Of a stretch of 5,308 nt of DNA, positions 5,298-5,308 are shown in pieces (the first letter of the stretch is position 1; the number at the start of each line of letters is the position of its first letter). The notes beneath the pieces were generated by a model, which had not been told where the DNA came from, did not search any database, and saw only the letters and a program-made list of their open reading frames with translations. The position numbers and the translations under genes were made by a program. Source of the stretch: Clostridia bacterium (GTDB lineage: Bacteria; Bacillota; Clostridia; RGIG6154). The DNA lies in the NCBI GenBank assembly GCA_017622395.1, contig JAGARF010000207.1, positions 1-5,308 on the forward strand, read 5' to 3'.

Positions 5298-5308
5298 ATG
5301 AAAATTCT
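5298..5308 (+). CDS. Possible start of a divergent gene (only 3 codons visible)
   Basis: ATG AAA ATT begins at 5298, preceded by GGTGAT (5285-5290) at 7-nt spacing and by a promoter candidate at 5250-5278. Nothing can be said about the product. The predicted transcription start near 5285 would give a leader of only about a dozen bases. Confidence 0.3.

Noticed and set aside
1..5308. Mobile elements, CRISPR arrays, tRNA or rRNA genes, phage genes.
   Set aside because: No repeat arrays, terminal inverted repeats, transposase motifs or RNA gene signatures were seen; the window is densely filled with two housekeeping or sporulation operons.

Overview
The window looks like a chromosomal segment from a low-GC, endospore-forming member of the Firmicutes, most likely class Clostridia. 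This rests on AT-rich codon use, strong AGGAGG-type ribosome binding sites and the presence of the spoIIIA sporulation operon. All recognisable genes lie on the minus strand and read from right to left. A further gene may begin on the plus strand at the extreme right edge.

Right part (about 5225 to 3890): a consensus sigma-A promoter (TTGACA, 17 bp, TATAAT) drives the translation operon infC (IF3), rpmI (L35), rplT (L20). Its roughly 130-nt leader ends in an intrinsic terminator just before the infC ribosome binding site. An upstream leader segment can pair with the 5' arm of that terminator, which is the layout expected of the L20-controlled attenuator of Firmicutes infC operons. infC appears to start at AUU, as in other bacteria. 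A second strong terminator closes the operon after rplT.

Left part (about 3890 to 1): the spoIIIA operon follows only 94 bp after rplT, with a sigma-E-like promoter candidate directly after the terminator U-tract. Genes run spoIIIAA (ATPase), AB, AC, AD, AE, AF and the first 144 codons of AG, with overlaps or junctions of a few bases. Together they encode the mother-cell half of the SpoIIIA-SpoIIQ channel that links mother cell and forespore during engulfment. spoIIIAH and the end of spoIIIAG lie beyond the left edge.

The main anomaly is in spoIIIAE. The reading frame meets TGA at 1003-1005, but the same frame continues for 51 clearly SpoIIIAE-like codons to a TAA that directly abuts the spoIIIAF ATG. 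The gene therefore looks like a 366-codon spoIIIAE interrupted by one nonsense codon: a real mutation, a sequence error or, less likely, recoding. No wholly new system is visible; the interest lies in this interrupted gene, the infC leader and the joining of the two operons.
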